A stretch of DNA of 64,000 nt from positions 682,001 through 746,000 of the forward strand of contig JAEUWY010000008.1 of assembly GCA_022059125.1 (NCBI GenBank), written 5' to 3'. Positions 22,089 through 34,205 of the stretch are shown one piece after another. This DNA comes from Corynespora cassiicola. Lineage: Eukaryota > Ascomycota > Dothideomycetes > Pleosporales > Corynesporascaceae. A program made the position numbers and the translations under genes. Each line of letters starts with the position of its first letter. Positions within the stretch are counted from its first letter, which is position 1. The notes beneath the pieces were generated by a model. It had not been told where the DNA came from. It saw nothing but the letters and a program-made list of their open reading frames with translations, and made no database searches.

Positions 22089-25000
22089 AGTCAATCAACA
22101 AACCAGAACAGAAGAACCCACACCATGGCCCTCCCGTCCCGCCGCCGCTAGTTGTTCCCACCCCCAACCGACATTCCCAAAAGCAGTAATGCAGCACTTA
22201 CCCACGCATGCTTCCTTTTTCTTGTGTTCTCTTTTTTTATTATTTTACCCCGCGCCGCTACGGTTCCTTGAGTGACCCATTCCGGGGGTCATGAGGGACC
22301 ATGATGGACATGGACGACAGATCTTGACCGCTATGACCCCGGTCCTGGGCCCTTTTTCCCTTTTCTTCTTTGGCTTCTCCACTCATCCCCCCCCCCGAGC
22401 TTTCCCATTCCTTGCCTACCCTTCCCGTCCGTCGTCATGCTCATGGGCGATGAACGGGGCTAGGCTGGGGTTTTTGCCGTGGCTAGGCCAGGTAGCGCTA
22501 GCGACCATTATTCCCTGGCGGCGCGGGATAATTCTCGCGGCTTGTTGCGGTAGCTAGCTAGCCACGATGACCGAATATGTTTTACAGGCTGTCGCGACCG
22601 ATGCGGTGGTGGGAGCAAGGGTATGCGCATGGCGAGGGCATGGGGCATGGGGGGGTTGATGTGGATGGGGACGATGATGCGAAGGATGGTGGGCTTGGAG
22701 TCGTCCCGTGTTGGGGTGAGATGGCGCAACGATGCTGGGAATCGGTGTGCTAGACTTGGGCTGGCTCTTCTGGTGGTCTGGTGTTTGGCTGTTTTCTCAG
22801 TTGGGGCTGGCTTTCCAAAACTTGCTCATGCTATGTTTTCTAATCACACACACATTGCTCCGTCCATCTATCGTCCTATCGTCCCGTCACCCATGCCTCG
22901 TTTTTCCCGTCCATTCAATCACCCCTTCTATAATATCCAGTCAATCAATCGGATGCCCTGGGCGGGGCGCGCGGGCGGCCGGGCGGACGCAACTCCCCTC
23001 GGTCCCCATCTCCCCTGCTGCTTCCGCTGCGCTCTTCGGCCCATATACTCCCATCGCCCCCTGCGGACCACGCCCATTGGATTGGGACCGAAGCAGCGGT
23101 CGCGAGTTGACTCATATGCGTATGCGTTGTATGAAGAAGAGTTTTTTTTTTTTCCTTCCTTTCCTTTCCCTCTTTTGCTTGCTCCACGATGCAGTTCGCT
23201 GGCCGTCCACCAGCTGGCCAGTGAGTCCGTCTCCCTACCTAGGTACAGACTAGGTAAGGTAAGGTAGAGTAGAGCAGAGCAGCGCAGAGCAAACCGGGGC
23301 CCACAGGATACGACTCCACTCTGGGTCCCCGGCTAGCCCGCAGTCCCTGAGAGTGTTTTCTACCACGCAGGCAGGCAGGAATCAGAGGGCGGCGACAGCG
23401 GCGGCGGCGGCGGCGGCGGCAGCGGCAGGCGTGGACACGCGCTACGCGAGAGAGGCCTGAGGGAGGTAGGATGTACGGCTAGCCTCGTAACAGGGCGGCT
23501 CGTGCGCGAGACGGTCTGTAAGTAGCAAAAGTGTAGGCCCTGTGTGGAGAGGGTGTGAGGAGCCGGAGCCACAACACCCTCTTCCTCTCTTCCTGACCTC
23601 GCAGGCCGATGGGGGGGGCCATGATGGAAGGAATGGGAGGAGGGCGGGGTGCGTTAGCGATGGTGGGTGCATGACTTTCCCTATACCTTCGCATTCGACG
23701 GAAAGCCGCCGTGACGAGAAAAGGGTCCGCATGCAACGTCTTGCGTCCGCATTTGTGAGGTCGTTGCGAGCCGAGGAGGTCACTGTACAAAAGCGGCGCG
23801 GTACGTACAGTCAGTCACACAGGCGGTCGGTCGGCGCTATGCTCGGCGAGCCCTGATCATCCACCACCCTCTCCAAAGTATCCAAGTCTACCACTGGCTG
23901 GGAGGGGGGAAATAGGTCGCTGTGTGACCTCCAGATCCCTGCCCCCAACAGAAACGCCTATAAGACGGACCAGAAATGGAATCGATATATCGGAAACAGT
24001 AGGGTGTCAAAGTCGTAGTGTCGCCTTTTCGTAGCCACGCGCGCGCGCCGCAAATGTCGATGGGTAGGTAGGTACAATGGCCGCAGCGCCTCGTCATTCA
24101 GCACAGCCATAGCCATAGACGTAGCCCTGCCGACCTGAGACTGACACACGCACGCACCCATTTCTAGCGCCAGACCGTTGGGGGGGAAAACAAAGGAAAA
24201 ACCGTCACAAACCTGGCCTATCGCAATAGTTGCAATTCGGCACCCGCTTAGGAAAATCCGTTTCAACCAGTATAGTTCCCTTTTTTTTTTTTTTTTAGAT
24301 CCGGCCGAAATGTGTTTGGCGTAGGCACACATGGACGGAAAAGGGTGTGTGTGTGCCCCACTAAGCCCTCAATCCGTCCTGGTACGGCGCCTCTCGCAAC
24401 AACCACTTCCCAATATTCCAACCCATTATAGACACCATTCCCTCACTCGCTCGCACTTCTAAAAAAAAGAAAGAGGCGCCCAGGTTGAGTAAATGGCGAA
24501 GATCCCATGTTTCAGAACCCGCACCACCAGGCCCGCCGCCCGTCTCGGCAGAGTACATCTGATATCATGCCCGCATGCTTGCATGCTTATAGGCAACTTT
24601 CTGGGTCGGGTATTGTGGATAATGTGGGCTCCACGCCAGCCACATGGGCGTTGCGTTGCGTTGCGTCTTTTTGCGCCGCGGCACAGCAGCAGCAGCAGCA
24701 GCGGAAGGTAGCATAGGTAGTTAGTAGCGCTACGCATTGGTCCTCAATCAACCTACTACCCTTTGTCTCCGGGCGGCGCACGCACTGCGACTGGACCCTT
24801 TGAGGCGGCAGGCTAACGCGCGCTGCGCACACACATACACGCTGCTGTGGCGAAGACCATCACACCGGTCCGGAACGCGGAGGAGGCGTTGCGTAGGAAT
24901 GGGCTGGACGGGATACGAAGGACATGGACGCTCAACAGTCAGTCAGTCGCCAGCCTAGCGATGGCGGAGCCTGTAAGTAGCATAACTACCGAGCGTCGGT

Positions 25001-28000
25001 ACCTCAGTGGCTCGGTCTGGTCTGGTCTGGTCTAGGGCTGAGTCGTCCAAGGCGAGGGAGGGCGGATGCCATGGTGGATGACGACGACGACGACGACCGA
25101 GGCTTGCGTACCGGGTACAAGCCTCGCTGATCCGCGAGGCAGGACAAGACCGGACGCAAGCAAGCAAGCAAGCACGCACCGCACGCACGCACGCACGCTC
25201 GCACGCTCACTCGCATGGCCTTGGGATTGGGGGCCGCCGTCGGCGGGCTTCGGATGCGAGAGGGCGGGGGTCACGCGTGAAGGTCTGGGGTACCTGAGGT
25301 ACCTACCTAGGTAGCGTGATGTATGATATCTACAGAGGGCACGCACGGCGGAGCTCCGATGGTGCAGTGCAGGCCATCGGCGAGTGCACATGCATCCATA
25401 CACGGGCTTTTGTCGCTCTGATCAGACGGGATGCGCACGTCTGTTGCGTGGGATACGCTGCTTGTCTGCCTGTCTGTCCGCATGGCTCCGTAGCTCCTCC
25501 CTCTCCCTCGGCGAATCGGCCGGCAATTGTGGAGATGGGGAAATAATTCGAGGGGCTACATGGCCATACATCCCTTCCCGGGGCCAGGCGGGAGGTCTCG
25601 ACGAGGCTGGATGGATGGGCAAGACAGACGTACCAATCCATGGCACACATGGGCCACCAGTCGGATGGCGGATAATTCCAGAGCAGCAACCCACACTCCC
25701 CCCATTCGAAACAATTTGCACATTCCGACATGCATGGCTGCTTTCTTTATACGTCAGCTCCCAGGGAAATCGACCCACTCACTCACCCCGTTATGCACGC
25801 AAGCAATTGGGAAAGCCCGCTTTGGGGCGCCCGCCCGCCCGCCCGCCGCCCGCTGCAGAATGCAACTGCAACTGCAACCGCACGGTACCGTACATCCATC
25901 CATTAGGTACATACATACACACGTCCCTAACGCAGGGAACGCCATGGTGCGGCACTGCACCATCCATCCAAACATCCAAACATCATCCACCGACCGTCCG
26001 ACCGACCATCAGTCCGTCCGACGCCGCCTTTTGCGTGGGGTACGTTGGAACCAGTGAGTGTACGCTCCAGCACACTACACTACACTACGCTACGCTACAC
26101 GCTCCGCTACCAACCAACCACCATCGTCATCGCCCCCCGTAAGAAATCGGACGTTTTGGCGGCGGCGCCTCGGTACCTGACCTGCTCTGTATGCCACTCG
26201 GAGACTTTTCCCTCTCGCTCTCTCTCGTTCTACCAGCCTGCTTTTTTTGCTTTTTCTCTCTCTCTCTCTCTCTCCCGTGAATTTCTCCCTCGGCTGGCTC
26301 GCTCGCTCGCTCGCGAACGAGGGCAACCCAGACCAGAACCCCCTACCCCTAACCTTACCCTTACCTCCTTCGGCATGATTCTCGTTCAATCGAAGCCCAC
26401 CCCCCTCGGGAAAGAAAGCAGACGCGAAAAAAAAAAAACGATCTATACAGCTACTAAAGAATTCCCGCGACGAGGGAATTAGTGCCTCCGCTCCGCTTCT
26501 CCATGCCTAACCTGCCTTACCCTAACCTAACCTAACCCATTCATTCCTTTCTCCGTAGCAGACGAGAAAGGAAAGGGAGAGAAAAAAAAAAGGGCTACCG
26601 GGACCCTCCCTGCGCGCCTCGCTCGGAGCGAAAAGAAGCGCCCAGCCCGGCCTAGCCCACCCGGCCGGCCAGCCAGCCTTGATGCGCGGGAATATGGGAC
26701 ATATGGGCATTTGTTAATGTGCGTTGCCTTGCGTTGCGTGGGGCGCGTCAGATCAGGATCAAGGGTCAAGGGTCAAGGGTCATTCGCACAGGGTTCTAGA
26801 ATGTTGGCGGGCGGGTATGATCATGGATGGTCATGGTGGTGGTGGTGGTGGCGACGATGGGGAATCCGTCAAGTGGGTGTCTGTGGGCTTGGGTGGGACG
26901 ATCGATCTCGCCCGTCGGGAAGCGTGAGAGGGGAAAAAAAAAACCAGTTTGTTGGAATCTAGGGACACGAGCGGTGGCATCATGGTACGCGCGGAGTTTT
27001 GGGGGGTTGATGGACAGAATGTGCCAGTAGCGGCGGCGGTCGCAAGCGGCCAGGCCTGAGAATTAGCTAGCTACTACTCTCCTCTGCCTATCCAGGTTGC
27101 CAACGCCCATGATCCCCTTTGCCCTCCGCCCCTCCCAAAAAAATCGCTAAGCTAAGCAAGCAAGCAATCAATCGTGGTATCTTGTGAAGAGAAGAGTAAG
27201 TAGGTGGTTGGGGAACAACGGGAATTCCGGTCTCCAGGTAAACCGGGAAGCCCCAAAAAGGTCGCAGTCGCAATCGTCAACTCATCTTATCGTGGTGTTT
27301 CCAGAAGCCAATAAATACTATTCAAACTCTTGCTCGCTTCGTTCATCATCTCGTCTCGTTCGTCCAAATTTCCATCATCCGCAAAGTAGATACCAGAAAT
27401 CAAAACAATAAACGCTATGTCTTTCTTCAGATGTCATTTCCATCCGTAAGGTCATTTACAGGGGTCGTAGCCAACAGAACTATGTCCTTTCGTCCTCGCC
27501 GTCAACAGACGTCGTTGCGCACTGCTTGTGCCCAAGACGAATGCCAAATCCACTCGTGAACAAAGGAAATCAAGGGAAAAGGACACGCTCGCTACGCTCT
27601 GCAAACTATCGAAGAGAATCGGAAAGAAATGGGGGAAAACAAAACCAAAAAAAAAAATCCAGAAAAACACAATAAATGACAAATCCAAATGACCCTATGT
27701 GCCAAATTCAATCGCTTGCTAAATGGGCAGATGATACGCAAGGAAAAAAGGTAAAAGCAATCAAAGAGGTTCCTGCACACGTGCAGTCCGCAGCGACGGC
27801 ACCCATGACGGCCGTCGCGCGTGTTGGAGAATGCAAATAGTCAACAAAGGAGACGATTATTTCATGATGAGTTGGCAGTGCCATCACCACGTAGAAGCGA
27901 ATCCCAACCGCCAGATAATGCTCAAAACCAAATGCGTTGTTGTTGTGATGGTGGATGAGATGAGAAAAATCAATCGACGTTGCCGTCTGCTGGTGTTTGA

Positions 28001-28257
28001 TGCGAAAACCGATTGGCAATCGAACCATAGCAAAGAAGAGGGTAGATGTCGAATGGCGGATGCGATGCTCGTCGCGGGCAGCCGGCTAGGTGCTCGCGCG
28101 TGCTGAAAATGACGTAGACCAGCCCAAAATGCAGTTTGTCCCTAGAGAAACCCCAGAGTGGGGTAGAAGCCAAGGCAATGCTGATTCCAAACTATGCTGA
28201 GTAGGAGAGTGTGACAAAGGGAAGGGTGGTGGTGGTGGGCGGCGGTGGGCCGCTTAT
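22089..28257. other. Long gene-free, microsatellite-rich region 3' of the bZIP gene
   Basis: This 6.2-kb stretch has no credible coding gene. Many open frames exist, but they are GC-rich, low-complexity and overlap in all frames. It carries numerous simple repeats, listed separately, two copies of TACCTAGGTA (23236-23245 and 25304-25313), long pyrimidine tracts and CCTAA-rich runs. The last few hundred bases should be the bZIP 3' UTR. Confidence 0.55.
23388..26855. repeat. Cluster of microsatellites
   Basis: Simple runs seen here are (GGC)n near 23388-23427, a 16-T run at 24281-24296, (GTTGC)n near 24648-24666, (CAG)n near 24682-24703, (TCTGG)n near 25013-25033, (ACG)n near 25078-25097, (CAAG)n then (GCAC)n near 25156-25206, (GCCC)n near 25828-25852, (CT)n near 26255-26274, (GCTC)n near 26298-26315, (AAGGGTC)n near 26758-26782 and (GGT)n near 26834-26850. 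Such a density is seen nowhere else in the window except upstream of the same bZIP gene. Confidence 0.85.
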
Positions 28258-30331
28258 TCAGCCAATGTTCTCCACTTTGGTGTTGCCATCAGAAGTGCTG
28301 GGGCGGGAGGACAGGGTAGCGCTCTCCTCGACGATGCGCTTGAACTCGTGCACAACCTCGGGAGCGATCTTGTCCCATAGCAAGCTGCGAGTGTAGATCT
28401 CGGCAGCAGACTCGCCCTTGTTCTGCTCGCGCATGGCGGCCAACGACTCAGCAAGGTTGCGGCGGTGCGAGGGCTGAGAGCCAGGCGACAGAGGGTCGCT
28501 GAAGTCGTCGCTAGCGACGCTGTAGCGGGAGCGGGAGAAGTCCATCGAGGTCATGCTGTTGTACTGGGCGGGGGTGATGGAGAACAGCTGCTCCGTCTCC
28601 TGCTCCTTGGAAGTAGCAGTGAGCTGGGAGTGCAGGTGATCCAGATTCGACCCAGAGATACCAGCGAGCTCAGAACCGGACATGGTCGACTTGGGCCAAC
28701 CCATGCCAGAGGGCGCAGGCTCGACACCAGAGACTCGGTTGGCGACGATGCCCTGCTCGGTGAGAGTGGGAGCGACGCCGGCATCCTTGAAGATGCTATC
28801 GAGCACGGTGGCTGAGGCGGCACGGACCTCATCAGGCATGCGAGGAAGGGGCGGAGCAGCGGAGCCAGACGACTTGCTAGCGACGAAGGCGCCACAGAGG
28901 AGCAGCATAAGCAACAGGCCCGAGGCGACGGGCTTCTCCTCATCCTTGCCACGAGGAATGACGGCGAGAGACTGCTCCTGGTTCTGCTGAGCCGGAGTCT
29001 GTTCGTCGACGTAGTCGTTGTTGATGAAGATGTAGTTGTCCCACTCGTTGTTGCCCATGTTGAGGTTGTCCATGTCGGACGCAAAGTCGGTGAAGGTGGT
29101 GCTGGGAGCGACGGCCATGGAGGTCGTGGCACACTCGAGCCTCTCGGTGAGGACGGAGACCTTCTTGCGAAGCTCTCCAGTCTCCAGGGTGTGGGTGCGG
29201 ACGAGCTCCTCCTTGTCGAACTGGAGCTGGGCGACCATGTGGTGCATGTCCATCTGCTCGCGATGCCAGTTCTCCTTCTCTTGGAGGAGAGCGTCGTACT
29301 CCATGCGGAGGGTGCTGAACTCGTCCTGAAGCTGGCAGATCTTCTCGGTCCACGACTTCTTCTCTTCCTCGAGCTCTTCGGTGTGCTTCTTCTTTCGCTG
29401 ACGCGAGTCAAGTCTGATGGGATGTTAGCTAGTGCATGGGGGATGAGATGGACCAAATGGCGTGGGCGACCAGATGGGGAACGCATAAACCAAAGGGTAA
29501 TACATACGCGGCCTGTCGGTTCCGGAGAAGTCGTTTCTGTTGCTTGAGCTCCTTGAGTTCGTCCTCGTTGGTGCAGTTGGCGATGAGCTGGTCGATGTTG
29601 AGCAGATTCCTCTCCGAGGGGATGTCAAAGCGGGCGTTCTTCTTGCGGATGCCGCCGTCACGGCGTCCCTGGGGGGAGAAGGACCTGGGAGGGGGCGAGT
29701 TTGGCCTCATACGCTTGGGGCCGGGCCGCGAGTCCATCTCCTGCTGGTTGAAGGCCATCCACTCCGAGTTGGTGTGGGGTGATAGGGGCTGCTCCGGACC
29801 GGGGAAGACTGCGGCGGGTCGCACGTTGTTGTGGACGGGCAGGCCGTGGAAGGGCATCTGCTGAGGTTCGGGCACGAAGGGCTGGGGAGCTCCACCAAAA
29901 TCGCCAGGACCAAAGGGGTTCAGAGGCTTGGGTGCGGTGGGCGTCCGGGCGCCCGAGTTGTCATGGGCGGGCCATGACGTCTGCTGGCCGTAGGTAGCGG
30001 CCTGGTTGGCGGGCAGGCGGGTGAAGGGGTTGTTGCTCTGCTCGGTGAAGAAGGGGTTGTTGCCATTGTGGTTGACAATGGAGCTGGTGGCGGTGCGGTC
30101 AACGAACTGGTTGGTAGAGAAGTCCTCCCAGACGGAGGTGTCTGGGGAGAAGATGCCCTGGGTGCTGGTGGTGGGCGACATGAGGACGGGCGTGTCCAGG
30201 ATGTTAGAGTCTAGCGTGTTGGAGTCGTCGAAGGAGAAGATGGAGGGTTTCCTGTCGACTGAGCTGAGCGTCGACGAAGGCCTGTGGAAGTCCATGTGGT
30301 GGTGTGAAGAGGTGGAGGAAGAGAAGTCCAT
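28258..30331 (-). CDS. bZIP transcription factor with a predicted transmembrane segment
   Basis: The complement of 28258-29413 and 29508-30331 encodes 659 aa. The first ~230 residues are Ser/Pro/Asn-rich, as in activation regions. The basic region follows with the bZIP signature N-x7-R (Asn271 to Arg279, RNRQAALDSR), then a long charged coiled coil. The single intron (94 nt, branch GCTAAC) splits the basic region. After an acidic linker, residues about 437-454 (GLLLMLLLCGAFVA core) are strongly hydrophobic and flanked by charges, like one membrane helix. About 205 residues follow it. This order (N-terminal bZIP, membrane helix, C-terminal domain) resembles membrane-tethered ATF6/CREB3 factors. 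I cannot assign it to a named fungal regulator. It is not Hac1-like. Confidence 0.87.
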
Positions 30332-33300
30332 GGCGGACTCTTGTAGCAAAGTACCGGTGTAGCCGCGGGACTGGCGGTGTGGATTGCTGTTTTGGGAAAT
30401 GGAGATGGCGGGATGTCCCAGCGTCGGGCAAAAGCCTAAAGAACGGACGTTGGAAGGGCCCTTGGGGAGGCGGCGATGCTCTTCTTTTTACTGCCTGGTA
30501 GCGACGCGTCGATGGTGACGGGGCCGCAGCGGGAGGCAGGGTGGTGGTAGCAGCGGTGGTGGTGAGCACTGAGGTGGGGAGCAGGAGGACGGCTAGTGCT
30601 GGCGGGCTGGGCTGCTGATAAGTGAGCGGCGGCAGAGGGCAGTGGGGGGGGGAGCAGCGAGGGTGCACGGGTGCGGACCGGCTTGCTCTGGCTGTGCTCG
30701 CTGCAGGCCTGCAGGCTGTCTGGGCGAGCCGGGGGGTCGCCAAAGGTTGCTGGGGGGTCGCTGGGTGTCGCTGGGGGGGGAGAAATTCCGTGGGATGCAC
30801 GCGAAACCTGCTGCGAGGGCTGCCATTCGGCGCCCCAGCGCCGTCGGGTAGGCCTGCATCACTGCAGCGGGCTCCCTGGAAACGACTGGCTGCCGGCTGC
30901 CCGTAGCGGCAGACGCTGCAGCCCCCCAGGCCAGAGACGGCATGAGAGCGGGCGAGTGGTGGCCGCTGCAGCCAGCCATGGGCCAGCGAGCCAGCAGCAG
31001 CAGCAGCAGACTGACTGACTGACTGACTGCTCCGCACGCACGCACGCACGCACGCCCGCACGCCCGCGGCCCTCTCAGTCTGCCTGTCTGCACCGCGCCT
31101 GTCTGCTCAGCGTCTGCTCAGCGTTTGCCCTGGCCTGGCCTGCCTCTCTCCCTCGTCCCCCGCGGCCCGTTTGCGCCCGCGTGAAGCGGCCAGCAGCCAG
31201 CAGCCAGCAGCCAGCCAGTCCAGCGTGCAGAGCGTCGCCGGCGAGGCCTGCCCTTTACCGCAGCGGCCGCCGTGCCCGCGCCCGCGCCCGCGCCCGCGCC
31301 CCGGCTCCGAGCCCTTCACGCATGCACCCATTTCTGGTACCACGGCTGCCGGTGCTACCCTCAGTCACGGCGCTGCTCCGCCGGCGACCGCCCATTGCTA
31401 TCGATACCTACTGCGACCTCTTGCCTACTGTACCGCTAGCCCCCCAGCCAGCCCGCGGCCCGGGCCTTCCATGGCCTCGTCGACCGCCGCCATTCGCTGC
31501 CCGGGCCCTTGGCTGCTCCGCAGTGAAAACTCTGAAAAGAGTCAAAGTCGAGATCCGCAGCGCTGCCCGCCTGCCGCTTCAGGCCATGCTGCCTCTCAAA
31601 GCGTCGTCGCCGTGGTTGCCGTCCATGATTGTCGCGCGCTGCGCGGTTGGCACGTCGCGAGAGGCAGAGCACTGTCGCCGGTCGCGGGTCGCGGGTCGCC
31701 GTGCTGGTCATGCTGAGGACTACGCGCGGGCCGCCCCCAACCATCATCACCCGCCGTCGCGCGCCCTCAACACCACTCGATTCCATGCCCGCCCGCAGCA
31801 CGGTTCCATCGCGACCGTCACCCGACTAACCTCCTCCTCCTCCCGCACCGCGCGCTGCTGCTTGCAACTTCCCACTTCCTGCCCCCCCTCCCCACCGGGT
31901 CCAACCCTCTCTGCCCCTCGCCCTGCCCGCGCCCTGCCCTCTGCCCATTGTGTCATCTGTCCAACTTCCCCGATCCCTCTAGCCGGCACGAGTCATCTCA
32001 CCGCCTAGTCTTGCGAACGCGCTTCCCTGTCTGCTCGCTCGCTAGCCCCGCCATCCCTTCTGTGCTTCTTTGAATTATCGTGAGTAATGCCTCGTGTAAG
32101 GTACCGAGCACGCTCCTCTCCATCTGGCTGGAAGCAGCCTGGAAGCGCTGGTCCGATCCGAGGGCAAACATATGGTACACTGCAGCCACACTGTCGCCGT
32201 TCTGTCCCACTGTCCATGTCCGGATCCTCAGTTACCGCTCTGACGGGTCTCCTCACCATGACGCCTACTTTGCTCGCCTGCCATTCGCCAGCCTTCCTGC
32301 TATTTTTTGCTGAGTCCTAATACTTTTTCGAAATCTTCCGATCCTACACCAAAGGGCACAGTCATCTGGCGCTTGGTGCCAAAAAGCCTCTCGCCTGACA
32401 GCCGTAGTGAGCGACATGACAAGTCTCCCCGCCCAATCGCAGCCACCCGCCAGCCTAGTCTGCCTCCGATGCTGCTTCAGCCCTCTGCTTGTTTGCCCGC
32501 CCGCCCACAATCGTGTAACGGATCCCGTAGCCATCCAAGACAATCCACCCCTACCCAGGAGCCCTCTCAATTTCGTCACACCCTGAAGAGACGCCGTCAT
32601 TTGCAAGAGGGCCGCGAATGAATTTCAGGGCGGGCCGACCGGAGCAGGCGCAGCCCTTGTCTGAGCCCATGCTAGCGAAAGCTGATTGCTCTCTGGATCT
32701 GGATCGACCGTTAAGGTTGATCGTACCCAAGAGGCGCGTACGCGTGTGCCGGGGTCGTTACCGGGAGAGCTCAGGCCAGCTCCACGCCATGCCATGCCAT
32801 GCCTGCCTCCCACCCAGTCCACTCGGTTTGCTCAACCGCCCCCAAGCTCCCCAGCTTCGAGACGGCCACAATATTGACCGGAACCCTCACCGATTCACCA
32901 GCACCCTCTTGAATGCTGCCAAAGCGTTGAAGCCCAATGGCAGGGCGGAGGCCGCAGTGTTTCCAATTCGGTAATTGTGGCTGCCAAAAATGTGAGGCTG
33001 TAGCGGTGAGTGGACCGCTTAGTGTTCCGCTTTCTGCAGCGCGACGTCCCCATCGCGCGCTAAATCCTGCTCAGAGTCCGCCGACGTGCATGAAGATTCG
33101 ACCACTTGCAAATCTCCCCCGAAGCCTATTTCTGTTGGATAGATTTTCGGCACTCGTGCGCCGCTTGGCGCGCCCGACCACGTTTTTGCTCGTATGAGTC
33201 AAAGCACGGTGGCAGCAGCAGACGCTGCGGGAGATTGGCAGAGGCTCGCGTTTCCTGAGCAATGGCCGGCACCCACCCGGCCTACCGCCCACCACGCCCA

Positions 33301-34205
33301 CGGCCGGCAGCCATAGTCCCATTCCCGTTGGGATGTGGAGCCAAGGTTTCAGTACGGAAGCGGCCTACATTCCTATTGCTTCATCATGTCCGTCTTAAAT
33401 TCTTGGACAGGGTCCAGTGTCCAAGCAGAAGTCGACACAACTCTCGTCAGTCCCATCTCCGTTGATCCTTTGTGCGGTGAGCCCTTTGTACGGATGGTAG
33501 CTTCTAGATAGACGGACATTGGCAATGAAGGGGGAAGGTAAGCAGCGCTCCTTGCTGAATGAAGCCGTGGTGTGTTTGAGGCGGGTGGATAGCTAAGGCG
33601 GAACCGGCTGTCATGCTGCGCGCCGAAGGGGAGCAGCGTGTCCGTCTCGTGTAACGGAGCGCTGGAGTAACCTCATGGAGAGAATTTGCCCCTGACTGGC
33701 GGTGAACGCGGTCAACGCGGTACATTCGCATGCCTCGGACTGGACGGATGCGCAGCGCACGTAATCCTCCTCTCTCTACGTCCGCATAGCCGCAATTAGG
33801 CCGCCGAAGAAACTGCGAAGCCGTCTGATTAATCCTGTGTTGTTGTGAGTCTAAGGGATGCGTTGTTCGACGAGAGGTAGCACGTGAAGTAAACAAAGAA
33901 TTGATTTGTATTTTGGAACATTCTGGGTGCGGCTGGAGATGCCAAAGCACCGCCATGTTGTCTGATGTATGATGAGCATGACTGTTCTGATGAGGTGGTG
34001 GCCAGGTGATGACAAACCTTTTATTTATCTGAGCCCATGATTGCTTCCGCGGTATATTGAGGCTGTCAAGGGAGATATTCATCGCCCCCTTTCCATGAGA
34101 TCATCCATCCTGAAACGCTGGGTATCGTAAAATGCGCCACCTTCATCACTTATGTCTTGAATACCAGTCGACTCCTATTCAGTCGATGTGCCTGTCCGCC
34201 GTCTT
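30332..34205. other. Long gene-free region upstream of the bZIP gene
   Basis: This is 3.9 kb between the bZIP start codon and the 3' end of PRP4. It is very GC-rich up to about 32.0 kb and has no credible gene. A frame of about 190 codons on the minus strand (33504-34082) shows no family motif. The region must hold the bZIP promoter and probably a long 5' leader, which is common for fungal regulators. Confidence 0.5.
30990..31301. repeat. Microsatellite cluster upstream of the bZIP gene
   Basis: Adjacent simple runs are (CAG)n near 30992-31009, (CTGA)n near 31009-31029, (CGCA)n near 31033-31060, (CCAGCAG)n near 31190-31216 and (CGCGCC)n near 31274-31301. Confidence 0.85.

Noticed and set aside
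30204..32008. Long open frames on both strands upstream of the bZIP gene
   Set aside because: They are GC-rich, microsatellite-driven, overlap in several frames and show no domain pattern.
33504..34082. Minus-strand frame of about 190 codons downstream of the PRP4 stop
   Set aside because: No motif, no splice support and composition unlike the neighbouring genes; left uncalled.
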